Positions 35,490-47,569 of a DNA stretch of 64,000 bases are shown here, piece by piece. A program made the position numbers and the translations under genes. The stretch lies in NCBI GenBank assembly GCA_023238725.1, contig CM041551.1:7553759-7617758 (forward strand), read 5' to 3'. Within the stretch, counting starts at the first letter, position 1. Every line of letters begins with the position of its first letter. The notes below the pieces were generated by a model, which ran no database searches, was not told the origin of the DNA, and saw only the letters and a list, made by a program, of their open reading frames with translations. This DNA comes from Scortum barcoo. Its lineage: Eukaryota; Chordata; Actinopteri; Centrarchiformes; Terapontidae.

Positions 35490-38400
35490 TCACTTTCAAT
35501 TCATCAAACACACACTGATACACCTCGTGCTTTTAACATTTATATTTTATTGCATTTATAGCATCTTTAGCATCAAAACATCATCAACAAGCTTTTGACA
35601 TGATGAAATAACTAGAACCAACCAGAACAGATCAGTTAACAATTAACTCTGAAACAACAGCCAATCATAAAGACAAACAGCAAATTGCATGGAAAAAAGT
35701 CTCAATTCTTTTTAATAACAATAGTAAACAAACTTTGGTCAGAATGAACTATAAACACATTAAAACACTCCAGGATATTTTATTTGGATTAATATAAATC
35801 CTTCACACTTTGTCGCTCCATCATCTGAAATGTCTCATTTCAATCGTCCTTATTCCTCTTTTGAAAGTAAATATTTTCACATACAAAGAAAAGGAAAAGA
35901 ATGACCATAAGAATGACTAAATCAGCACAATCTTACACAAACTAAAGAAGAAGCTGCAGTACATTATGTTTGTGTCATCTTCCATAAAATAAAAGCATCT
36001 ATCGTGTTTGCTGTCCATCCTTTGTTCATCTCATCAGTCTTTCATATTCAAGAATTAGCAGGAACAAGAAATAGAGAAATAAAGTATTTATGGTGAATGT
36101 GACTTCTTCCTCTCCTCCTTCATGACGCTTGAACTCTGTTGACATAGTCTGCCTCCTCTGTGTCCTGTGGATGTGAAACCACACAGAGAGATGGTGTTAG
36201 TGCTCTGCAGTGAGTTTAATGCAGCTGAAAGAGAAACGCCAGCAGCACCTTGAGCTTGTCTTGGTAAATTCGGCCTAATATAAAGACTCCTGAATGACAT
36301 TTGGCTCCACTGCATTCAGGTCTACTGTCACTGCTGTTTATGGAGACATGGATATCTAAACATCATTGTCTCTAAAGGATTCCCCTCTGTATGATTGTTG
36401 AACATCAGTCTTCTTTAGCTCTTTCAGAAAATTGAGCTTCTTGTCCCATTTTTCTTCAAAGACAAAGTATTTTGTTGAAAGAATAATGTTCCTCCTCATC
36501 TAGTAGCTTACCTTCACTGGTTTCTTGCAGCATCTTGATCTAAACCACCTGAAAGAAAAGGAGATGGAATGAATAAATATGAATTAAAGTTAAACATTAA
36601 ACATTTTAAGTGCACCAAGAAGTCTTTATCTGCAAACGGATCATTTCATAGAAACGTTTGTCTCACCACTCAAAGATGACCATTGTACTGCAGAGCATCA
36701 GGATTCCCAGGATCTTCACTGTAATGTAGACAACACCCCCAAACTCTTGATTACCTGTAAGTAGACAGCACAGGTCACCTTCTCCTTAATGGAAAATGTT
36801 GTGGCTCAAAAACATGCTAAACTTTAGTTCCTTCTGTTAATCTCAAATATAAACTGGTGTCCTGATCAAACTTGTACATCATAAACAACAACCTGCAGAA
36901 CTTTGGTCGTTCTCCATAAAGCAAAATAAAAATGTCTCACATGAAACACTGAGAGTCAAAGTGATTCAGCTGAAATGCTTTCAGAGCATCTTTGCATGAC
37001 TGAGTTCTCACAAAGCTGAACTTCATCAACATAACACACTTTATTCAACAACAAACACTCTCCACCCACCACTTGATGCAGTGTGGTTCTACACTTTCTC
37101 TTCAAGTTTAATTGTATAAAATCATCTCATAGAAATGCAGTAAAAGGTGCTGCAGGGTGCTAAAACAAATAAAACAATCAAACAAACAAACAAACAAATA
37201 AACAAACAAATAAAGCAACAAAGTGAGAGGAGAGTAAATAAGATTTGGATTCAGTAAAGTAAATATATAAACCACCTTTGTCTTCAAAAGTCAGATGAAT
37301 CACTGATGAGTTTTGTTGACCGAGATCATTTGTGGCCACACAGTAATAATCTCCTCCTTCTGTTGCATTAAAGCTGTAAATCTGTCCTTCAGATACTTTC
37401 ATGGGTCCATCTGTGCTGGTCTTGAACCAGGTGAAGCGACTGACGGGAGGCTTGGCTCTGCTGGAGCAGGTCAGGTTCACCCAGCTACCTGCTGACACCA
37501 AAGTTGATGGACTGATGGACACTGAGGTGTCCTTGGGGGCATCTGAGGAAAATGTGAGATTAAAGTTATTGATTACAATCAGCTGACATCCCATGAATCA
37601 TCATGTGCTGACAGGATCCAACAACAAACTCTGGTTGTCTCACATGAAACACTGAGAGTCTTTGTCTCCTCTGCTGTCTTGACACCTTCTTTCACAGGAT
37701 ATGTGGCAGAACAGGTGATGTTGTATCCATCATGTTTGTCTGTCAGAGTGATGGTTCTTCTGGATTTTAGTTGTAAAGCTTCGATCTGTGTTTTCCTCTA
37801 TTTTGTTGTGAGAGTGTTGTTGGAGATTCCAGGTGAGTTTAGGAGGGGAGTGTGGACAGGGAGTGAGAGCTGAGCAGGTTATAGTGACAGACTCCTTCTC
37901 CTTCAGATCACCTGAGATCTCAATTCTGGGGTCTCGCAGGAGAATCTGTGGTTTTAATTCAAACATATTTAATACAAATATTACAGAAATACAAAAAAAG
38001 ACTAAACACTTTTTGTGTAAAGTTGACACAAAAGCTGACAATAAATGTAGAAATTCATTTTTTCCCTTTTCAGTTCAATATGTCCATTTTAATGTCAAAG
38101 TGTAACAACAGATTACACTGGATAAAACTGACAATTTATATTTATGATGAAATGAAAATTAATCACAATGAAAAAAGTGTGTTGTTAAGGCCAAAGCTGA
38201 TTTAAATCTAAACAATGTCATTAAACAAAACTCTCTTACCTTTAACTGATATCTGAAGAGGATCACAAGAAGCTGTTTCCATGAATGGTTTGTTCTCTAT
38301 TCTGAAGTAGTATGTGTCAGAGTGACTTGTGAGTAAATTGTAAAATAAAGTGGTGCAGTTTTTCTGATGCAGGTTTCCAGTAATATTCATTGGTATAGAT

Positions 38401-38944
38401 GTTAACTGTCAGACTGCTGTTGAAAACCACATTGTTTGGATTGATGGCCAAATCTGACGTCACTTTTAATCCACACCTCCGAAGGTTTCTCTTCTGTTGT
38501 CAAACTCTTGTCCTGTTGCAGCTACTAAAGTTACATGGGATTAGCAAACAGGATCCACTCAGTGCTTCCATCTTCTTTGGTGCAGTAATGAAGAGGCCTG
38601 GATGCTGTCTCAGTACAAGCAGCCGTAAATGCACCTGTAAAAGCAGACTCATGATCAACAGTGTGGAGCAAAACCTGAGAAGAAAGTTCAATGATACACA
38701 AACTACAGTTCAGCTGCATGTTTGGTACTTTTTCTGTCCTTTTAACAATGTCAGTATAAAACATTTGACTTTGCAGTCAGGACATGAAGAGCTGGAAAAA
38801 GTAAGTCTATCTGCACTGCTCTTTCTGCTTTGTTTCTAAATGAAGTCCAAACTGTAAATGATGAACGTCTCCAAATCAAAGTGAGTGAACAAACAGCTCA
38901 CCTGAAAGAAAGAAGACACTCAGTAACATGTTGGCTGTCACCAT
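35490..38944 (-). CDS. Siglec-like receptor G, activating type with transmembrane lysine
   Basis: Exons on the minus strand: leader 38944-38902, V-set 38634-38240, D2 37945-37644, D3 37542-37276, transmembrane 36754-36667, juxtamembrane 36548-36512 (WFRSRCCKKPVK), tail 36164-36120 (DTEEADYVNRVQAS, stop) and a 3' region to about 35490. The membrane segment FGGVVYITVKILGILMLC has a lysine near its middle, the feature that lets Siglec-14, -15 and -16 pair with DAP12-type adaptors. The tail has one tyrosine in a YVN context (Grb2-type), not an ITIM. Junction phases fit through membrane, juxtamembrane and tail exons, and D3 is open. D2 has two extra bases and V several, so the ectodomain frame is not clean. 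D2, D3 and V match D; the 3' exons match C. Confidence 0.85.
37179..37215. repeat. (CAAA)n simple repeat
   Basis: About nine imperfect caaa units in the intron beside D3 of copy G, close to where D-like sequence ends and C-like sequence begins. Confidence 0.8.
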
Positions 38945-41154
38945 ATTCACACACAGGACTGCAACCACACTCATCACCTGGATTTGCAAACACAATAATG
39001 CAGTAACTATTACAAAGAATGTAAGTACCTACAAACAGAATCTCTACTTAAAATTTTCATGTTCACACAAACCCACACCATACCACCAGGATTCGCTTTC
39101 GTTATAAGTAGCAATCACTTAACGTCTTTTAAAATATAGTTTAAAATATGACATTTAAATTCAATTCTAAATAATACCACAGAAATTTCTTTCAACTTAA
39201 GTTAAATGCTACTTTTTTGGTGGAGTTCATGAAGGGTAGCAAAATGAAATAAATGAATTCTCTAAAAATCTGTCATGTCATTAAAAGTTTTGTCTTACCA
39301 GACAAGCCAATGTCAGAAAAAGAGCAGCAATGAGCTCCTTTGACGGATGATGAAGTGATCATACTGGATGCATGCAGCACATCAATGAGCAACTTCCCTA
39401 TTTAGCTGTTGTAATTTAAAACTACCTCAATTTCTTGTGTTTCCAGACTACAGAGAAAATCCATTTGGTGTTGTTGTGCAGTTGCTAAACTGACCAGAGT
39501 GGTTTACAGTAACAGCGAACATACCAGATATTGGCACATTTACTGCTCACATACTGTATTTGTCATGACATAACCCTGAAACACTGATTAAAGTACTCTA
39601 AAACTGATCCTTCATCACTGTTCATCTCAACTAATTATTTCATAAGCCTTCCATTGTTGCAGCTTCCTCACAGTGCCTGGAGCCCTTTGTGTGCAGTACA
39701 TCTTCCTAAATTTCAACTTCTCTGTTAATTCCTGGATAAATGACAAAATCATCTCAACCCAACTAACCACCTATGGGAGATTTGGACCAACATCAACAAA
39801 ACATCAAATGAAAGAATATCTTTTGGAAGATGTTGGACCAGGGTTGTGTTTACCTGGCTCTAAAACCTGCAGCGAATGTTGTCCTGCAATTTCTGACATG
39901 TAAAAAGTGAGTGCATATTTTTATGACAAAGTTGTTTAAATCAGGAGTGACTTAACTGAAAATAAGCTTGCAAACAAATTCAAACAAGAAATTGGTGGTG
40001 GTGTAGGGGAGCTGAAGATCTGGATGGAGGTGAAAGGAGGGAAGAGGGTCACACTGATTTGACTGAAATGACAACTGACAGTAGCAGGCAAAGAGGGACA
40101 GTTTTAACAAGATGGGCCACAGAGGTCATGGCAAAAACATGATAGGTTTAATTCAAAGCGTGCCCATGGTCAGCTGCTAAAATGAAAAAGCAGTCTTCCC
40201 CACTGAAGTTCCACTAAGCTTCATAAACTGTGCCTCTGTCATTGACTGACAGTGCAGTAAATGTCATGTGGTTGGTTTTATCGTACAACAACTCACGTCC
40301 AACGTCACCTGAAAGTCCAGGCAAAGTGTCTTTCAGCAAGATGCTGAACCCTGTACGTGCTTCTGTGCAATTTCATTATGAGTATTTCACAAAGTCAAGT
40401 GTAAACACATTGGAAAATTAAAAAGCAAAGCACATGAATCCAACATGTAGACATAAGAGCCTGCTCAAAGTTCACAGGAGGAGGCTGAAGTGCCTCTCTT
40501 ATGAAGAGAAATTAATACATACATCGAACATAGGCCAATATTTAGTATAGATCACAGATCAGATTTGTATTTGGGTTTTATTGAGTTATTATCTTATTCA
40601 GTAGTATCCTTTCAATACATATTGCTGTAGTTGTGTTTTTGTCTTCACGTACAGTTGAAATGGATTTAATTTCGAATGAACTTATTAAATGGACTGTTGC
40701 TATTAGTATTTAGATTTCAATAGTAAAATGTCCCCATCTTAAAAAAATTAAAAAGAATTTAAAGCCTCCGACAGCATCCAAGTATTCTCCATATCATATA
40801 TTTATGTCAAGATAAGCAACAATTAGCATCTTTAGCTATTTTTTATTATCAGTTTAACACAGAAAAACTCAACTAACCAGCTTCAGGGAGCATTTTTGAT
40901 CAGTTTCGATTGACTAATGACCAAACAAGCCCGATTAAAATCTTAATTCCAATCTAAATCCTTATTGATGCACAGAAATAGCTGGCAGCAGTTTTTCTCA
41001 ACTGAGCCCCGCCAACTTCAAACCAGTGAGAACCAGCAGAGGCAAAAAGGAAATCATGAATTCTCTCATGTGAAGTAACAGAAATGCTTTTGCAATAACA
41101 AGAGTGTTTTTATGTAAGCCCTCATCAATCACACTGTAGACAATACATTTTCAG

Positions 41155-41724
41155 TGTTGTGGTTTGCATGTTGTCTGTTTCTTGTGCCCCTTGTCTTCCT
41201 GTCTTGTGTTCATTGTCTTCCTTGTGTTTTTCGTGTTCCTGGTGCCCATTTCGTTTCTTGTTTCCCGGTCTTTATATTTTGTTTTCTTGTTTGGCTGTGT
41301 GCACTTCCTGTTTTATTTTGTATTCTTGCCTCTCCTCACTTGTTGAGCACCTTTACTTCCTGCCCTTTTGTGTTTCCCTCCCATTTTGATTACCTGCTCC
41401 GCCCCAATTAGGTTTCACCTGTTCCTTGTTTGTGTCCTCACCTGTTTCCACTTCCCTTTCCCCCACAGTGTATTTATGCCGGTCCTTCTCCTTTGTTCTT
41501 TGTTGTGTTGTCTGTGCAGTGTCACCAACCCATGTGTGTTCCTGCCTTCCTGTTCTGGTTCCTGCCTTGTTCCCTGTGTTCTTGCGTTCTTGCCTGTCTG
41601 TTCCTCCTGTTTGCCTGTGTTCCCGTGTGTCAGGTAATAAAGAGTCACTTACAATCTACTCTGCCTCCTGCCTCGTCTGCATACTGGGTCCAAAACTCCA
41701 CTTCGCCCTGCACCAACCCTGACA
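41155..41724 (+). mobile_element. Solo LTR of gypsy type, 570 bp, absent from the sister block
   Basis: Begins TGTTGTGG, ends CCCTGACA, and is flanked by the five-base duplication ttcag at 41150-41154 and 41725-41729. In the left block the same flanks meet as a single ttcag near 22635. An aataaag signal lies at about 41637. No internal retrotransposon genes remain, which is what LTR-LTR recombination leaves. Confidence 0.93.
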
Positions 41725-41992
41725 TTCAGGGCCTTTAGAGAGACATTGGAAACATCTTAGGTGCCCTTATATACAGATTCCCTTTACTGCACCAAGGGTT
41801 TTTTGTTTTGTACCACCAAAGAAGTGATAACAGTTAGACGAGTGAAGTAATCTGTGTGCAGAAAATATTTTAAGGTCCCTGGACCATTAGGGGATCCTTA
41901 ACAAAATTAATTAGATTAAATCAAGTATCATTCCATCTAGCATTAGCAGTAAATAGTGATATTGGCTTAACACCAAGCTAAGCTTTTACGGT

Positions 41993-42019
41993 GCAAAGCC
42001 TCTGTGGTAGTCATATGCT
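41993..42019 (+). other. 27-bp segment, inverted copy of 22901-22927
   Basis: Exact reverse complement of the left-block segment between identical flanks (acggt and aagtgcc). Confidence 0.9.
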
Positions 42020-42460
42020 AAGTGCCGTGTTGGCTCATGCAACCGCTCTGTCTGATCAGGTTGATGGCCTCTTGGTGGTTCCTCAGAAATGTGTAAATTT
42101 AAAATAGTACACTGAGACACAGAGTTGCAGTTACAGTAAAATTTGGAAATAGCATGACTGCAACTTCCTTTAATTTAGACGTTCTTTATTAAAACAGACA
42201 TGACTACAGCTCTCTATCTGAAAATACACACCAGGAACACCCCCAGTTTCCTGTGTTGCAAATAGTAATAAACAGCATCTTCAGTGCTTTAAAATGATAT
42301 TTAATGTAAGATCGGTACAGAAACCAGTTAAGAATATTTAAACAAACTTTCAGGTAAATTCCTGTTGATTAATGTTGTCCAAATATGATTAATAAATATG
42401 ATGCATGTTATGTGAGCAAATCAAGAACAATAGTTTATAAAAGACACGTCATTGATACAA

Positions 42461-45400
42461 TCATTTTTGTTTGACTTTAGCGTAGATGTCCTCTTTGCCA
42501 TCAGCAGTCTGTGGTAATCTGTTTGCTGTTTTGGACAGTTTGACCTGTGCATACAGCGTATCCTGCTGCTGAACACTGTCCTGCACTGAGGAAGATGGTT
42601 GAGATGTGTGCTTGGAGAAGCTGATCTCTCCATAATGGATGTCCTCTATTTCTGTGGCTCTGGCCGGTTCTTTGACAGCTAGCTGGCCAGCCGGTAGATT
42701 CTGTGAAAATTCAACCAAATGAGAAATGCGGTGAAGAGGAAATGATGAGCCTTCGTCTACTTCCTATATCGCACTTAATTTTATCACTCAGCTCGCACTG
42801 CTTCAATAAAGTCATCAGTCTTCAGAATAACCCGCTTGTAATGGATACAGCAATGGAAAGTTTTGGGCCAAAAAAATGAGCTTTTAACAGTGACTCAGTA
42901 GAATGAGTTCCAACAGCATGTTAGAGCACATTTCCTGTGTTTCTCCATGTTAACTCACTAATGAGGAACCTGTTTAGTCTAGTATAGATCTGAGTCCAGT
43001 CCGTATGAACTGTTTGAAACTTTCCATAACACATAATTCTGTAACATACATCTAAATAATTTCCCACCTGTTGTGACGTAGAGTGTTTTGACTTTAACCA
43101 CCTGGAAGACAGAAGAGGGTTTCTCAACTTAATTGTTTTGTGTGATAATAATATAATAACAATACAGTTCATTATAATAATGTAAACCTTTGTTGTTTGT
43201 ATTAATAAATACAAAGACAATAGCTAATACTACAGTAACACATTAAGTGTTTTAATAAATGAATAAAAACATTTAAAATCTAGGTATTTCAGAGTTATGA
43301 TAACATATGTGCTTAAACTGTTCACTCTATCTGGATCTAGGAAGAAATCTGTCAGCAACATTTAGTACTGACTGAATGCTAGAAAGGTCTAATGGGCCAA
43401 GCAGGTATACACTGGCATACAGTATGATATGTGACAAACTATAAAGATAATTTTTATGTAACTGAAAGAAACAGGATTGTGTGACGGCAGTGGTTTGCTT
43501 TCCTAGACTCAGTTCGCCATAAAGGAGAATGCAGCGTGATTTTAAGATTTAAGACAATGATCTTAGGTTTCTTACACAAGATTTCTCAACATACCAATTG
43601 CGATTTTTTTTTGCAACATCCAGTCATTCATTGAACTTAGACACCAATTTAGCGAGTCAAGTTCGTGTGATATTGAGAGACTGTTGAAAAAAGAATTGCA
43701 TCATCTGCATAAAAATGTGTCCTGTATGTGTATATTGTGACCTTATGGCAGCATACAGGCCAAAGTGTAGAAGCCACAAGAAACTTCACAAATACATCTT
43801 TGATTAAATTCTCACTAGAGAAAAAAGTACTACAGAATTTAGATGGTATTCATATAAAACAGATCATGAGATATGAGCCACATTTAGTCAAATTAGAATA
43901 ATAAACAGTGGTTGATGACTAATTATAATCAGCAATCTAAAAATGCATGCCTTTACATGAATGAATACAAATAAAAACCTGGTTTAATCGAAGAAGTTAA
44001 TCATATATTAAAAAGAAAAAGAAAATGGATACAGAAATACAATAGTTTTATATTGGAGTGATTTGAAACACTTACCAAATGACAAGAACCACACAGATGA
44101 GGATGATGATCCCAATGATCCCTCCAACAATTGCTCCCCATGGTGATGCTCCTTAAGAAGCAAAATCATTATAAGGACTGAGTAAAATTATTAAGAAGAA
44201 TGGCTCAGCTTGATGCTAAAGTGCTGCATGTCACTAAGGTCTATAGCTGTGTGCAATTATACTCAATTATACTTATTTCTGCTGTCACATACTCTCAAAA
44301 CTCCTTTTACTTACAAATCTCTGTTCTTGGGACAGTTTTCATGTACTATCGATACTTTTCTCTGTCATTTTTGTAACATTCCATCAATCTTCTTAATGAA
44401 CGTATTCATTGCATTTCTGCATATATTTATACTGATGCATAAAAAGTTTTATCCAACATTAATTTCTCCATCTTGTCACTACTGAACGTAGAGTGGTTAT
44501 TTACCGTCAAAAGTCAGATGAATCACTGATGAGCTTTGTTGAACCGAGATCATTTGTGGCCACACAGTAATAATCTCCTCCTTCTGTTGCATTAAAGCTG
44601 TAAATCTGTTCCTTCAGATACTTTCATGGGTCCATCTGTGCTGGTCTTGAACCAGGTGAAGCGACTGACGGGAGGCTTGGCTCTGCTGGAGCAGGTCAGG
44701 TTGCACCCAGCTACCTGCTGACACCAAAGCTGATGGACTGATGGACACTGAGGTGTCCTTGGGGGCATCTGAGGAAAATGTGAGATTAAAGTTATTGATT
44801 ACAATCAGCTGACATCCCATGAATCATCATGTGCTGACAGGATCCAACAACAAACTCTGGTTGTCTCACATGAAACACTGAGAGTCTTTGTCTCCTCTGC
44901 TGTCTTGGACACCTTCTTTCACAGGATATGTGGCAGAACAAGGTGATGTTGTATCCATCATGTTTGTCTGTCAGAGTGATGTTCTTCTGGATTTTAGTTG
45001 TAAAACTTCGATCTGTGTTTTCCTCTATTTTGTTGTGAGAGTGTTGTTGGAGATTCCAGGTGAGTTTAGGAGGGGAGTGTGGACAGGGAGTGAGAGCTGA
45101 GCAGGTTATAGTGACAGACTCCTTCTCCTTCAGATCACCTGAGATCTCAATTCTGGGGCTCGCAGGAGAATCTGTGGTTTAAAGGTACACATTTTACATA
45201 AAAGAATACAGTACATGATCTGCAAATTTGACCCTTTTATTGTAAAACTGTGATAAAAACTTTGTCAGTTTTATCATTATGGACAAACTTCACTGTGGGA
45301 CATTACAACATGGTCTAAACTCATGTCAATGTTTATAAATGTATGTAGAGTTTTATCATCCACATATAACTCATATAGTAAACATGAAGGAGTGAGAGAA

Positions 45401-46306
45401 GGTCACTACTGAGACTTCTCTTTTCTAATCCTTTTCAAATGAACATGCTTGCTCTTTCTAATAGAAATGCAAAAAAAAACACATAAATGACCAATCACGG
45501 GCGGTAACATTTGGCCAACTACACTGTTGATAAAGCTCATGGTTCTTCTTTTTCAGCCAAAACTGCAACAACACCATTACAGACTGAGTGCTAAATGAAA
45601 CAAACAAAACTCTCTTACCTTTAACTGATATCTGAAGAGGATCACAAGAAGCTGTTGCCATGAATGGTTTGTTCTCTATTCTGAAGTAGTATTTGTCGGA
45701 GTGACTTGTGAGTAAATTGTAAAATAAAGTGGTGCAGTTTTTCTGACGCAGGTTTCCAGTAATATTCATTGTATAGATGTTAACTGTCAGAGTGCTGTTG
45801 AAAACCACATTGTTTGGATTGATGCCAAATCTGGAGTCACTTTTAATCCACACTCCGAAGGTTTCTCTACTGTTGTCAAACTCTTGTTCTTTTTCAGCTC
45901 TAAAGTAACATGGGATTAGCAAACAGGATCCACTCAGTGCTTCCATCTTCTTTGGTGCAGTAATGAAGAGGCCTGGATCTTTAGGACAATCAGCTAAAGC
46001 ACCTGTAAAAGCAGACACATGATTAACAAAGTGTGGAGCAAAACCTGCATGAAGAGAGAGTTCATGATACACAAAGCAGCAGTATGTTGCATGCTGGTCT
46101 TTTTTACCTGTCCTCTTAATAATTTCTATATAAAACATTTCAACTGCAGTAAGGACAAGAACAGCTGGAGAAAGTGGACTCTTTCTGTGCTGCTCTTCCT
46201 GTTTTGTCTCTAAATGGAGTCCAAAGTGTAAATGATTCAAAAAGAACTGAAGAAAGAGCTCACCTGAAACAAAGAGGACACTCAGTAATATGTTGTTTGT
46301 CACCAT
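42461..46306 (-). CDS. Siglec-like receptor H, inhibitory type, intact V-set and tail
   Basis: Exons on the minus strand: leader 46306-46264, V-set 46002-45619, D2 45171-44870, D3 44768-44505, transmembrane 44151-44076 (GAIVGGIIGIIILICVVLVIW), juxtamembrane 43101-43068 (WLKSKHSTSQQ) and tail 42700-42461. The V-set is fully open: GALADCPKDPGLFIT, GSCLLIPC, KNCTTLFYN and KYYFRIEN, with the Siglec cysteines and arginine. The tail has IHYGEI (ITIM), TLYAQV (ITSM-like) and DIYAKV. The type I layout suggests a sialic-acid-sensing inhibitory receptor on leukocytes; ligand and cell type are inferred. D3 has three one-base insertions and D2 two, all absent from D at the same places. The start at 46306 fits a short signal peptide; an open frame continues upstream and through introns by chance. 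Confidence 0.86.
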
Positions 46307-47569
46307 ATTCACAGGCAGGAACTTGATCCCTGGATCTGCAAACACAACAACACTGTTTCTTTCCAGGTGTTTTAATCACATCTCTTGTTAAGTTTTCACA
46401 AAGAATTCAGCTTCCCTACTTCAGATTTACACAGGAAACTTCTCCTGTATAACCAGAGTTCACTGTTTTTTAGTAAGTAGTGATTAACATCTGTGGAGCT
46501 GTGCCTCAAAGTCAGTTCAAATATAAAAAATACAACAAAACACCAAATTCATGTTTTTTTAGTTAAAGTAGAACTAAAACACCAACAAATAAATAATGTA
46601 ACTGTCAGTGCTGTACATGAAGAATAACAAAATCAAAGTTTTAGTTTAAGAAGTGCAGAAATTAAAGCAGTTAAATGTTTCCTTACCAAATGAGCCCATA
46701 GTGAGAAAATAAGAAAAGATGATGTGTCTTGAGCGTTAATGAAAAATTAGGTGAATTGTTAATTTTAGCAGTGCTACAACAAACCTAGCTGTTGTAATAT
46801 GAAGAAAGAGGAATTGCTGTTTAAGAAATGCTGTTCACTTTTTTTTTGCTGCAGAGCTGCTTGGTGTCACATGGCATTCGTACCTAAAATAATGCTGAAA
46901 TACAGAAAGTTTTGTTCTCAGTGCTCATGACATCTGAAAAAGTTTGAAATGATTCTGTGAATAACATCCTCAAAGATTCTTTTTTTTTTTAACACGACTC
47001 ACTGGAAGCCTTTATATATGTCTATATGTGTAAATACTACATAACTCACAAGTAATAATGCCATATTTCTCAGTTTGTGCAGCCTCAGTTCTTTTCCTCC
47101 TCTCTTCTCCTCTCCTCACACATTAGTCCCTCCCACATGAGAAGGCAAGGACGGGCCACGGGGGGAAAGGTGTCGTTCTAAAGTCACGTCAGTTGAATAT
47201 AACGAGTGGCGCAGTTGCAGCATCGTCGTTGTTCCTGTATTTTATGAACCTATGTCAGATGAGCATAACAGTGTTTATGACACCTTACAACTTTACTTTT
47301 GATTCAAGTCAGAATGTGTCATATTGTGATAAGAATGGACAGACAGACGCAGATATAGAGAATGTTTATATACACACAACCACATTTATGCTTATCAGTT
47401 TATGTCTTATCTGTACAAACTAGATAGATAGATAGATGATGAGACTGAGATTGATTTCCGGGTCACAGGCAAGGGGACAGAGGAGAGAGGAGATGAGGTG
47501 GCACAAAATAGGGAAATGAGAGGAGGCAGGAATACCATTCCATTTATGGTGAACATGACATCTTCCTTT

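Larger units (their letters stand above)
38990..42420. other. Spacer between copies G and H
   Basis: Sister of 20460-23540. No gene seen. It carries a solo LTR and the inverted 27-bp segment. Confidence 0.6.

Noticed and set aside
36120..36164. The YVNRV stretch in the G tail as an ITIM
   Set aside because: An ITIM needs a hydrophobic residue three after the tyrosine; here it is Arg. It fits a YxN Grb2-type motif better.
45458..46345. A single 295-residue open frame as one exon
   Set aside because: It reads through the leader intron and past the V-set donor. Splice sites and family structure support separate leader and V-set exons.
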